Shown here one piece after another: positions 1 to 5,841 of a stretch of DNA of 5,841 nucleotides. How positions within the stretch are numbered: the first letter of the stretch is position 1; each line of letters starts with the position of its first letter. The notes beneath the pieces were generated by a model that searched no databases, was not told the origin of the DNA, and saw nothing but the letters and a program-made list of their open reading frames with translations. Source of the DNA: Microcoleaceae cyanobacterium UBA11344 (GTDB lineage Bacteria > Cyanobacteriota > Cyanobacteriia > Cyanobacteriales > Microcoleaceae). Made by a program: the position numbers and the translations under genes. The stretch is taken from positions 1 through 5,841 of the forward strand of contig DMYK01000531.1 of NCBI GenBank assembly GCA_003483675.1. The letters run 5' to 3'.

Positions 1-1187
1 CAGGAAACGAAGGGATAACAATTGACCGGGCGCTGACTGAAGCAGATTATCAAGATTTGGGAGGAGTAATCCTATCACTAACTCAAAGGGCTGATGAGGA
101 ATATCAGGCGTTAGTTCAAGAAAATCCAGCTTATAGCCAAGTTATCTGTCATGTGATGCTGCGAATGGTAGCCCTGGGTGGGGGTGAATTAGCGCGTAGA
201 CAAGTCCCGTTATCGGAATTGGAATATCCGCCAGCTCAAAATAGTTTAGTTAAAGAAGTAATTGAGCATTTTAGCACAGCCAGGCTATTGGTAAAAGGGC
301 AAGATGCGGAGGGTAATCCCTATGTGGAACCCGCCCATGATGCTTTGGTGCGGGGATGGGAAAGGTTGCTGAATTGGGTAAAAGAGGAGAAAAACTTAAG
401 ATTGCAGCGCCGTTTAACACCTGCTGCTATAGAGTGGAAAAGCCAACAACAGCCACGGTTTCTTTGGAATGTTGACCCTTACTTGGATGTGTTGCAAAAA
501 GAGGTACTTAGCTCACCAAACGATAACTGGTTGAACCAGTTAGAAACTGAGTTTGTACAGCAAAGCATTAGGCAAAAACACAAAGATACCCGTTCGCGCT
601 GGGGCATTGGGATCACTGTGTCGCTAGTCATCACAACGTTTGTTGCATCAGCAGCGACATTTGTGTGGACAATATCGTCTAACTTGACAAATAAACCAAA
701 TGTCATATTTGCTTCTCCTGGGCAAGAGATTCAAGGAACGACAGATTATATATACGTGTATAGTTATAGCACTGGAAAAAATTTCCCTCCAGCAGTAATT
801 AACCAAATTGTGTTAGGTATCCCCAACAATAAACCAGCTTGCATAGATGTTGGCATACTAAAAGATGGGTTAAAACAAGAGACTGAACAGCCTTTCAATA
901 TAACTGCACCAAAAGACCCAGGGGTCTATTATATTAAATATTTATACGACTTAGAATACTCTTGTGAGAAACCTATAGATATGTGGAAAAATGGAAAATA
1001 TTCCATTCCCGATAAATCAAATGTAGGGATTGTTGTAGTTGGGAATGTATTGAACTTTTCTATATATAAAGATATTCTGTCAGCCTACTCTAAAAATGTA
1101 CCTAGTTCATACACTCTAACTGGTGACGATTATCCTCGTGCGGGTGGTTATGTTTCTTTAAAAGGCTTTAAGTTTCACAAAAAATAG
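1..1187 (+). CDS. STAND NTPase (nSTAND1 type), C-terminal part, with membrane anchor and beta-rich tail; 5' end outside window
   Basis: The reading frame is open from base 3, so the gene starts upstream; 394 residues are visible. Numbering from the TTG at 57, residues 1-125 match the end of the nSTAND1 (novel STAND) NTPase module: a helical region followed by the hallmark EPAHDALVRGW (91-101) and RLLNW. STAND proteins are ATP-driven signalling switches; the P-loop and any N-terminal effector domain lie outside the window. A hydrophobic segment at about 183-205 is a likely single membrane helix, preceded by basic residues (RQKHKDTRSR), which suggests that the NTPase is cytoplasmic and the tail is outside. 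Residues about 212-376 form a beta-rich, Gly/Pro-containing domain with two cysteines (PACID and EYSCEK) and a TAPKDPGVYYI stretch, perhaps a disulfide-bearing beta-sandwich sensor. The usual WD40 repeats are absent. The internal TTG at 57 is not the true start. Family call is strong; sensor role is inferred. Confidence 0.82.
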   Translation, partial: GNEGITIDRALTEADYQDLGGVILSLTQRADEEYQALVQENPAYSQVICHVMLRMVALGGGELARRQVPLSELEYPPAQNSLVKEVIEHFSTARLLVKGQDAEGNPYVEPAHDALVRGWERLLNWVKEEKNLRLQRRLTPAAIEWKSQQQPRFLWNVDPYLDVLQKEVLSSPNDNWLNQLETEFVQQSIRQKHKDTRSRWGIGITVSLVITTFVASAATFVWTISSNLTNKPNVIFASPGQEIQGTTDYIYVYSYSTGKNFPPAVINQIVLGIPNNKPACIDVGILKDGLKQETEQPFNITAPKDPGVYYIKYLYDLEYSCEKPIDMWKNGKYSIPDKSNVGIVVVGNVLNFSIYKDILSAYSKNVPSSYTLTGDDYPRAGGYVSLKGFKFHKK

Positions 1188-1295
1188 CGGCAATGCTTCA
1201 AATAAATTTGCCAGCTTGGAAGATAAAAAACGAACTTTCTACAATAGCATTTCTAGCTTTACACTTGAAGTGAGAGGAATCTTGAATAATTTTGG

Positions 1296-1910
1296 TTACT
1301 GTATCCCAAACCAGCCACCAGTATCGCCACCTGCCCAGCAACCCTCTTTGCAGGCTTTCGGCAAGACTTTAGCAAACATTAATTTGAACTGAGGATCGGC
1401 GGCGATATCCGCTTTTTCATAGCCTACTGGCAGACAAATTCTTTCCTGATAACTGCCGGGAACCCTAACTTGTCCCATTACATATATGTCTCCACCAACT
1501 GAATACACACTGTTCTCTTTTCTGCGGGAGTAGGCGGCAACATAACAGCCGGGATAACCGATAAATTTATTAACAGTGGGTAGAGTCCTTTCCTCAAAAC
1601 CCGGATAGGACACATTCACCACAACATTGTCTTTGACGTAAACCTTGAAGTTTGCAGGAAGAATAGTCTTGTTGGGATTAGGATTTTTTCTGCCATAAAT
1701 CCTAATATCCCTTGATTGCCCCTTTGCTTTGGGCTGATTTAGAGTCGCAGCTTCGTTGCTGATTGAGTTGTTTATTAAACTTTGTTGGGTAACAACTCTT
1801 TGTTGGCAACCAAAAAGAAGGCTGAGAGAAACAGCTAAGAGGGTTTTGATGACGATGTAAAGAAGTAGTTGCAAAAGATAAAAGTTTTTAACGCCGTAGC
1901 CGCTATTCAT
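1296..1910 (-). CDS. Predicted lipoprotein of unknown function, Cys-rich C-terminus
   Basis: A 204-residue product from the ATG at 1910. The N-terminus is hydrophobic (about residues 10-34) and ends in a lipobox-like LLFGC with the candidate lipidated cysteine at residue 35, so the mature protein should be anchored to a membrane by a lipid. A lysine inside the hydrophobic stretch makes a shorter start possible: a TTG at 1874 would leave a more normal 22-residue signal peptide. Neither start has a clear Shine-Dalgarno sequence. An upstream in-frame ATG at 2003 lies inside the palindromic repeat and puts an unlikely basic segment before the signal, so it was not used. After a Ser/Asn/Gln-rich linker comes a beta-rich region (about 65-150) with IYVMGQVRVPGSYQ. 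The end carries paired cysteines and a Gly/Trp motif (KACKEGCWAGGDTGGWFG). I do not recognise the family. The gene is convergent with the STAND gene, with a 108-bp gap that holds no strong terminator. Confidence 0.68.
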   Translation of the reverse strand: MNSGYGVKNFYLLQLLLYIVIKTLLAVSLSLLFGCQQRVVTQQSLINNSISNEAATLNQPKAKGQSRDIRIYGRKNPNPNKTILPANFKVYVKDNVVVNVSYPGFEERTLPTVNKFIGYPGCYVAAYSRRKENSVYSVGGDIYVMGQVRVPGSYQERICLPVGYEKADIAADPQFKLMFAKVLPKACKEGCWAGGDTGGWFGIQ

Positions 1911-1927
1911 CAAATATGGGTAGATAA

Positions 1928-1972
1928 GTGCGATCGCCCGACAAAACCTCTGAGTACAAAAGTGCGATCGCC
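1928..1972. repeat. Pair of HIP1-containing 11-mers upstream of the lipoprotein gene
   Basis: GTGCGATCGCC occurs at 1928-1938 and again at 1962-1972, 34 bp apart and in the same orientation, each preceded by AA. Both contain the highly iterated cyanobacterial octamer GCGATCGC. They sit just upstream of the lipoprotein start. The octamer is a genome-wide signature and is not by itself a regulatory site. Confidence 0.7.
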
Positions 1973-1992
1973 TCACAGAGTTTTTATGATAC

Positions 1993-2097
1993 CCTGGACG
2001 CACGGGTGGTCAGAAACCGGGTTTTTTGCGAGAAGATGCGTTACAGCGCGCAGATTTGGTAAAAAACCCGGTTTCGAGGAGTCGGAGTGCGTCCAGG
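1993..2097. repeat. 105-bp nested palindrome (dispersed REP/MITE-like repeat)
   Basis: Two perfect inverted repeats are nested. The outer arms are CCTGGACGCAC at 1993-2003 and GTGCGTCCAGG at 2087-2097. The inner arms are 15 bp: GAAACCGGGTTTTTT at 2013-2027 and its exact reverse complement at 2061-2075. The arms are separated by 9- and 11-base spacers, and the loop is 33 bases with a GCGCGC core at about 2046-2051. Transcribed, this would form a long hairpin. It lies between two minus-strand genes and could end transcription of the 2125-2604 gene. GAAACCGGGTTT-type palindromes are, from memory, common dispersed repeats in Oscillatoria/Microcoleus-like cyanobacteria. No transposase is present, so it would be non-autonomous. 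Confidence 0.75.
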
Positions 2098-2124
2098 ACT
2101 GTATTACTAATCTTTGTAAATAAC

Positions 2125-2604
2125 TCAGATTGCAGGTTTGACTAAACTTTTATCCCAAGTCTCGCAAATTGCTGTAGCACCAGTATTTGCAATCTTTTTG
2201 ATAATTAGAGTTGCAACAAGAGTAGCAACAGCAGGAGCCAACCCAAGTCCATTGACTAAAACAGGGGCCAACATCCCAGCCGCTTTGGTATAGTTCTGAT
2301 TGACTGTTTCATCTAAAATCTTCTGAGTATCTGCATTGTCTCCGAGGGGTTTGCACATAAGTTCGTAAGCTGAGGGGTTTACGCGATCGAAAATTCGCTG
2401 ACCAGCTTCTAGAAATCTTGGATCGATCGATGCTCTAGCCGCAATGTTCACATCAATAGATTCCAACGAAGCTGGGTCTACGCCTATTGTTCCACCTCCA
2501 GCAACATCATCCTCTATAGCTTGTGCACGATCGCCTAGCTGAGCTTCCAATACATCATCATCCAAATCCCACAAACTTGCCACAATGGCTTCAAATTCTG
2601 TCAT
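2125..2604 (-). CDS. Hypothetical protein, 159 residues, acidic N-terminus and hydrophobic C-terminal region
   Basis: The start at 2604 is chosen because GGAG (minus strand, complement of 2615-2618) lies ten bases upstream of this ATG; the 13-codon extension to 2643 would cover the ribosome site and has none of its own. Residues 1-35 are acidic (WDLDDDVLEAQ, EDD), with a short Gly run (VAGGGTIG) at about 34-41. Residues 55-105 look helical and polar. Residues about 108-136 are strongly hydrophobic (AAGMLAPVLVNGLGLAPAV, then ATLVATLIIKK), followed by a short tail with one cysteine and a tryptophan (AICETW). There is no signal peptide. The C-terminal stretch could be a membrane helix pair or a buried helical hairpin. 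I do not recognise the family and assign no function. It is divergent from the regulator remnant/ATPase unit and followed by the palindrome at 1993-2097. Confidence 0.65.
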   Translation of the reverse strand: MTEFEAIVASLWDLDDDVLEAQLGDRAQAIEDDVAGGGTIGVDPASLESIDVNIAARASIDPRFLEAGQRIFDRVNPSAYELMCKPLGDNADTQKILDETVNQNYTKAAGMLAPVLVNGLGLAPAVATLVATLIIKKIANTGATAICETWDKSLVKPAI

Positions 2605-2614
2605 TATTACTGAT

Positions 2615-2618
2615 CTCC
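2615..2618 (-). promoter_or_regulatory. Ribosome binding site that decides the start of the 2125-2604 gene
   Basis: On the minus strand the sequence reads GGAG, then ten bases, then ATG. It is the only Shine-Dalgarno-like element near either candidate start and favours 2604 over 2643. Confidence 0.55.
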
Positions 2619-2645
2619 AAACTTTAGTTAACGAGAGTGTCAATG

Positions 2646-2651
2646 ATTATA
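2646..2651 (-). promoter_or_regulatory. Candidate -10 box (TATAAT) for the 2125-2604 gene
   Basis: The minus strand reads a perfect TATAAT (complement of 2646-2651), which would place the transcript start near 2640 and give a leader of about 35 bases before the ATG. No good -35 box is found 16-18 bases upstream, so this may be a -35-independent promoter or one needing an activator. A TTGACA on the same strand (complement of 2639-2644) is downstream of the box and has no suitable -10 partner. Confidence 0.4.
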
Positions 2652-2691
2652 CTTCGCCTAGGAAACAATCTGGGGGAACCAATCAATACAT

Positions 2692-2705
2692 CTAGGACTT
2701 ACGCA
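2692..2705. repeat. IS-end-like motif CTAGGACTTACGCA
   Basis: This 14-mer resembles sequences that recur at the ends of insertion sequences and MITEs in cyanobacteria; that is recollection, not a search. No matching inverted copy (TGCGTAAGTCCTAG) is seen elsewhere in the window, so it would be a solitary end or scar. Confidence 0.3.
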
Positions 2706-2720
2706 AAGCCTCTATCTGTA

Positions 2721-2740
2721 GTGCAGCTTAGTGCAGCTTA
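2721..2740. repeat. Perfect tandem duplication of a 10-mer
   Basis: GTGCAGCTTA is present twice head to tail with no spacer. It lies in the divergent intergenic region. It could be a slippage product or a paired protein-binding site; one helical turn between copies would put them on the same DNA face. Confidence 0.7.
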
Positions 2741-2759
2741 ACATACTTGGAGTTTTTGT

Positions 2760-2796
2760 GCTTAATTCCTGAAAACGTTAAGAAAAAATATTAAGC
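2760..2796. promoter_or_regulatory. Inverted repeat, possible operator
   Basis: GCTTAAT at 2760-2766 and ATTAAGC at 2790-2796 are perfect 7-bp inverted copies with a 23-base AT-rich centre, which contains another TTAAG half-site at 2778-2782. The right arm ends two bases before a -10-like TATAGT. Position and symmetry fit an operator upstream of the regulator remnant and ATPase genes. A 7-bp match in AT-rich DNA can arise by chance. Confidence 0.3.
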
Positions 2797-2798
2797 AT

Positions 2799-2804
2799 TA
2801 TAGT
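2799..2804 (+). promoter_or_regulatory. Weak candidate -10 box (TATAGT) for the regulator remnant and ATPase unit
   Basis: TATAGT lies about 40-50 bases before the first HTH-encoding sequence and is the best -10-like hexamer on this strand in the intergenic region. The -35 region is poor: GTTAAG at 2777-2782 gives a 16-base spacer. The call rests mainly on location. Confidence 0.25.
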
Positions 2805-2837
2805 ATTTGCGATCGTGAGTTGCTGTAGGATAACTAT

Positions 2838-3095
2838 ATCATCAAAATAGTTGAGATTAGCGATATTGACTCAAAAGCAGTTTGCTTCTCGGTTGTGGTG
2901 TTCTCTACTATCAGCAGGTGGGAGAATGGACGGGCCACGCTGTCTCCGCTGGCGATGCAGAAAATTGAGCAGTACGCGCAGCAGTTAGGAGCGATCGCAG
3001 GAAATGTCGAGATATTTTGCCAAGTAGAGTCAGACACAAAAAACGTCGATCGTTTTCATGAATTTAGCCAGAGCCTCACACCAAAGGAACATTAA
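2838..3095 (+). pseudogene. XRE-family helix-turn-helix regulator, frameshifted in the HTH
   Basis: Two frames together spell one Cro/C1-type DNA-binding domain. From 2851 one frame encodes LRLAILTQKQFASRL (helices 1-2); near 2893-2898 the match moves to the frame of VVFSTISRWENGRATLSPL (recognition helix onward), which runs to the TAA at 3093-3095. Joined, they give the familiar pattern of LTQ.QFA.RLGV.FSTI.RWENGR. The first frame stops at 2986 with unrelated residues; the second has no ATG and only a GTG at 2895, in mid-HTH, without a ribosome site. A stop at 2848 also blocks the first frame upstream, and IIKIV residues before it lie in the second frame, so a further indel near 2850 is likely. 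A gap of about four bases at the glycine of RLGV would explain the main shift. Such proteins commonly autoregulate their own operon. Alternatives are a sequencing error or programmed frameshifting. Confidence 0.6.
3084..3088 (+). promoter_or_regulatory. Ribosome binding site of the DUF499 ATPase
   Basis: AAGGA lies seven bases before the ATG at 3096 and overlaps the last codons of the regulator remnant, whose TAA directly abuts that ATG. The arrangement is typical of translational coupling. With the regulator frame broken upstream, the ATPase probably relies on this site for independent initiation. Confidence 0.6.
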
Positions 3096-5841
3096 ATGCT
3101 GCAATTAATCTTTGATACTTGCGAACCCAGACAGGAGATTTTATCGGGAGATTTGAAACTGGATTTATTTGCAGCTAAATTGCGAATGGTGGTGGAAGGG
3201 AATGCACCTCACGTTTATCAAGATGCCAATACATTCTTTGCTAATACTTTCCCTACAGATGGCATTAAAACTCTGATTCGCGAGGTCTTTAGTCGCTTAA
3301 TGAAGCAAAGTGCGGGTTCTCCAGTGATTCGTCTAGAAACCAGTTTTGGTGGCGGCAAAACCCACGATGAAATTGCACTTTGGCATATCTGCAAACAAGG
3401 GCGAGACATTCAAGGACTCGATCGCTTTGTTGAGCTTAGCACAATTCCCGATCGCCCTTTACAAGTTGCCGCGATCGATGGTCGAGATTTAGACCCAGAA
3501 CAGGGGGTTTATCACGCAGATACTGGCCTGACGACTTACACCCTTTGGGGGGAGATTGCCTATCAAATTGGAGGGATTCAAGGCTATGAATTAGTGCAAG
3601 GAAGCGACAAAAACGGTGTCAGTCCGGGGACTTCGGTTTTAGAACGCTTGACAGGGGGAGAACCTACTGTGATTATTTTAGATGAAATTGCGCGGTATTT
3701 GCGATCGGCAAAAGCGAAAATAATTGGCAGAACAGATTTAGCAGAACAAGTGGTAGCATTCCTATTTTCGCTGATGGATTTGGCGGGGGCCTGCGATAAT
3801 TTAGTATTGGTGTATTCTCTAGCATCAGAAACAGATACTTTTGCTGGAGAAACGGCTGAATTGCAAGAAACAATTCGCGCCTCTGCACGACAAGAACGAG
3901 TTTTGAGTCCTTCTACAGATATCGAAATTTATAATATCGTAAAACAGCGCGTGTTTGCGAAAGTTAGTGATGAGGCGGCGCAAAAAGCAGCATCAGAATA
4001 TCTGAATGTTTATCGCGCTAGTCGGGTAAATTTGCCTGATGGTTGTAAGGATGCGTCTTATTCAAAAGCGATCGCCCAAAGTTACCCGTTTCACCCAGAA
4101 TTGTTCAATTTACTGACTAAAAAGATTGCTTCTATTCCCGATTTTCAAAAGACGCGAGGCGCTTTGCGATTGTTCGCGCAAGTAGTGCGGCATTTGTGGC
4201 AAAATCGTGATGGCTGGGTGCCAATGATTCACACCCATCATATTCCCGTGGGGATAAATAATGATATTACTAACGATCTTACTTCTCGGTTGAAGCGATC
4301 GCAAATGCGTCCTCCCATTGGTGCGGATATCTACAATCCTGATGGTAGACCGGCTTACGCACAAGTGCAAGACGAAGAATGGATAGCAGCCGGAAAACCG
4401 CCGTTTTCTACTTGGGTAGCGCGATCGATTTTTTTGCATTCTTTAACTCAGGGAAATTCTTCGGGGATTCGTCTGGCTGAGTTAAATTTATCCTTGTTAA
4501 CTCCTGGGGTAGACAGTGGTTTTGTCGATCGCGTTTTAGAAAGACTGACTAAGGTAGCCTGGTATTTAGACTTCGATCCGGTAACATCCTTGGCGCGGTT
4601 TAAAGAAGAACCTTCGCTTAATAAAATCATTACCGAAGAGAAAGAGCAAGTTGGGAAGGAATTGGCGAAAGAAGATTTGAGAAATCGTCGAGATAGCATT
4701 TTTGCCAAGAAATTCTTTACCCTAGTTTCTAATGTCGAAAGTCCCGGAAATGTAGATGATAACCCGGATGATGTGGCGCTGTGTTTGATTGATTTTGACG
4801 AAGCAATGGTGCTGTCTTCTACTGACGAACCACCCGAATTAATTGAGCGAATTTTTAACAATACCGGCGAGTCGGGGAAGTTTCGCATCTATCGCAATCG
4901 CTTGTTATTTCTGGTTGCTAATCAGCACGAATTAGAAAAGGCGATCGACAATGCGAGAGAATATAAAGCAATTCAGAATATTCTCAAAAGTCAGAATCGC
5001 TTGGATGATTTATCGGGAAGTCAGCAGAAGGAATTGAAGGGACGGGAAGGCACAAAATATTTAGATGTGAGAATCTCTCTTACTAATACCTATCGCCATT
5101 TATTTTATCCGTCAAATGATGCTGTCAAAGCATCTAAAGGATTGATGCACTACACCCTTCCCGCCCAGGATTCTAGTGCGGTAAAAGGCAATAATAATCA
5201 GCAAGATGTGATTCTCAAATCCCTCAAAGAATGTGGGAAGATTCGCGGGGAAGATGCCAAACCTTTCGCCCCGGCTTTTATTATGCAAAAAGTGTGGCCG
5301 TCTGGGTTGGATTATTGGACAACAAAGGCGCTGCGCGATGCGTTTGCTAAGGATTTGAGTCTGAATATTCTTCTCGATGCAGAAGTTTTAATGCTGCGGG
5401 AGACGATTCGCCAAGGGTTGCAAAAAGGCGAATGGGATATGAAGGCGGGCGATCGACTATTTATCAAAACCGCTGACAGTACATTGACGCTGCCGGAGAC
5501 GATCGAATTTAGCGATCGCCTGATCCTGTACAGACGCGGCATTCTCGAACCTCCAGCGCCGAAAGAAGTGGAACTCAGCGCTCAATTGATGCCGAGTACA
5601 GAGGCGGCAAAACCGGTGCGAGTCAGGTGGAAAGCGAAAGGGGCATTGACAGTTAGTTTATATCAAGATAATGTCTTAGTGCCGGGAAATTTCCGTCCTT
5701 CCGATGAGTATGAAACTGCGATCGTTAATACCAGTAACTTTCGTTTGGTGGCAGATTATGGGAATGGGGAGTTAGCACAAAAAGAAACTAATGTCAATAT
5801 AAATCCTCAAAATTCTGGCGTTCGAGAAGGTGGCGCGTCTG
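3096..5841 (+). CDS. DUF499 (COG1483-type) AAA+ ATPase, 3' end outside window
   Basis: One frame is open from the ATG at 3096 to the window edge: 915 codons with no stop or frameshift. It has a P-loop with GGGKTH (K88, T89; preceded by ETSF), Walker B VIILDE (192-197, D196/E197), a YPFHPEL motif (330-336) and TRGALRL (353-359), in the order and spacing expected of DUF499 ATPases. Later parts include a charged helical region (about 510-530) and, from about 829, a beta-rich segment (VRVRWKAKGALTVSLYQD...) likely to be a C-terminal Ig-like domain. The visible length is close to what I recall as full family length (about 900-1100). The family is a predicted ATPase often encoded beside DUF1156 (COG1743) adenine-specific DNA methylases and helicases in defence islands; no enzymatic role is proven from this sequence. 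It follows the HTH remnant without a gap. After the P-loop lysine the sequence THDEIALWH carries acidic residues where I would expect hydrophobic or polar ones. Confidence 0.9.
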   Translation, partial: MLQLIFDTCEPRQEILSGDLKLDLFAAKLRMVVEGNAPHVYQDANTFFANTFPTDGIKTLIREVFSRLMKQSAGSPVIRLETSFGGGKTHDEIALWHICKQGRDIQGLDRFVELSTIPDRPLQVAAIDGRDLDPEQGVYHADTGLTTYTLWGEIAYQIGGIQGYELVQGSDKNGVSPGTSVLERLTGGEPTVIILDEIARYLRSAKAKIIGRTDLAEQVVAFLFSLMDLAGACDNLVLVYSLASETDTFAGETAELQETIRASARQERVLSPSTDIEIYNIVKQRVFAKVSDEAAQKAASEYLNVYRASRVNLPDGCKDASYSKAIAQSYPFHPELFNLLTKKIASIPDFQKTRGALRLFAQVVRHLWQNRDGWVPMIHTHHIPVGINNDITNDLTSRLKRSQMRPPIGADIYNPDGRPAYAQVQDEEWIAAGKPPFSTWVARSIFLHSLTQGNSSGIRLAELNLSLLTPGVDSGFVDRVLERLTKVAWYLDFDPVTSLARFKEEPSLNKIITEEKEQVGKELAKEDLRNRRDSIFAKKFFTLVSNVESPGNVDDNPDDVALCLIDFDEAMVLSSTDEPPELIERIFNNTGESGKFRIYRNRLLFLVANQHELEKAIDNAREYKAIQNILKSQNRLDDLSGSQQKELKGREGTKYLDVRISLTNTYRHLFYPSNDAVKASKGLMHYTLPAQDSSAVKGNNNQQDVILKSLKECGKIRGEDAKPFAPAFIMQKVWPSGLDYWTTKALRDAFAKDLSLNILLDAEVLMLRETIRQGLQKGEWDMKAGDRLFIKTADSTLTLPETIEFSDRLILYRRGILEPPAPKEVELSAQLMPSTEAAKPVRVRWKAKGALTVSLYQDNVLVPGNFRPSDEYETAIVNTSNFRLVADYGNGELAQKETNVNINPQNSGVREGGAS

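Noticed and set aside
479..706. Minus-strand open frame of 75 codons inside the STAND gene
   Set aside because: Antisense to a well-supported coding region; no recognisable product.
1189..1212. Possible terminator hairpin after the STAND gene (GGCAA at 1189-1193 with TTGCC at 1208-1212)
   Set aside because: Only a 5-bp stem with a 14-base loop and no following T-run.
1193..1273. Short open frame of 26 codons in the convergent gap between the STAND and lipoprotein genes
   Set aside because: No ribosome site and no recognisable product; length is expected by chance.
1911..2003. N-terminal extension of the lipoprotein to the ATG at 2003
   Set aside because: It runs through the palindrome arm and both HIP1 repeats and adds a basic segment before the signal peptide.
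1869..2123. Plus-strand open frame of 84 codons
   Set aside because: It spans the palindrome and the antisense of the lipoprotein start; the translation shows repeat-derived residues with no domain.
2834..3037. Minus-strand open frame of 67 codons opposite the HTH remnant
   Set aside because: The plus strand carries clear HTH motifs here; the minus-strand product shows nothing.
3218..5542. Several minus-strand open frames of 63-146 codons inside the ATPase region (e.g. 4110-4439, 4448-4888)
   Set aside because: They are antisense to a continuous 915-codon frame with conserved ATPase motifs and show no domains of their own.
1..5841. CRISPR array, tRNA, rRNA or riboswitch
   Set aside because: No regularly spaced repeats, no cloverleaf-like or rRNA-like sequence was seen on either strand.

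Overview
The window looks like a stretch of accessory genome from a filamentous-type cyanobacterium. The octamer GCGATCGC (HIP1) occurs six times in 5.8 kb (1930, 1964, 2991, 4068, 4295, 5512), with further near-copies. The GC content is moderate, and an NACHT-like STAND NTPase, a cyanobacterial-looking lipoprotein and a dispersed GAAACCGGG-type palindrome fit the same assignment. No core metabolic gene, tRNA or rRNA is seen.

Layout. (1) Positions 1-1187, plus strand: the 3' part of a STAND NTPase of the nSTAND1 type. It ends in a membrane anchor and a beta-rich domain with two cysteines, not the usual WD40 propeller. (2) Positions 1296-1910, minus strand and convergent with the STAND gene: a predicted lipoprotein with a Cys-rich C-terminus. 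(3) Positions 1911-2124: no gene, but two HIP1-containing repeats and a 105-bp nested palindrome. (4) Positions 2125-2604, minus strand: a 159-residue protein of unknown function with an acidic N-terminal half and a hydrophobic C-terminal helix region, its own ribosome binding site and a perfect TATAAT box. (5) Positions 2605-2837: a divergent regulatory region with an IS-end-like motif, a tandem 10-mer and an inverted repeat beside a possible -10 box. (6) Positions 2838-3095: remains of an XRE-type helix-turn-helix regulator whose HTH is split over two frames. (7) Position 3096 to the window end: the largest gene, a DUF499/COG1483-type AAA+ ATPase, open for 915 codons and cut by the window edge. 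Its ATG directly follows the regulator's stop codon.

How the parts may work together. The regulator remnant and the DUF499 ATPase are one transcription unit by spacing (TAA directly followed by ATG). DUF499 ATPases are known to sit beside DUF1156 DNA methylases and helicases in genomic defence islands, so the interesting system probably continues to the right of the window. The STAND protein on the left belongs to a superfamily much used in prokaryotic immunity and programmed cell death. The window therefore reads as the junction of two candidate conflict or defence modules, separated by small orphan genes and repeats. That reading is inference: the catalytic half of the STAND protein and the partners of DUF499 lie outside the window.
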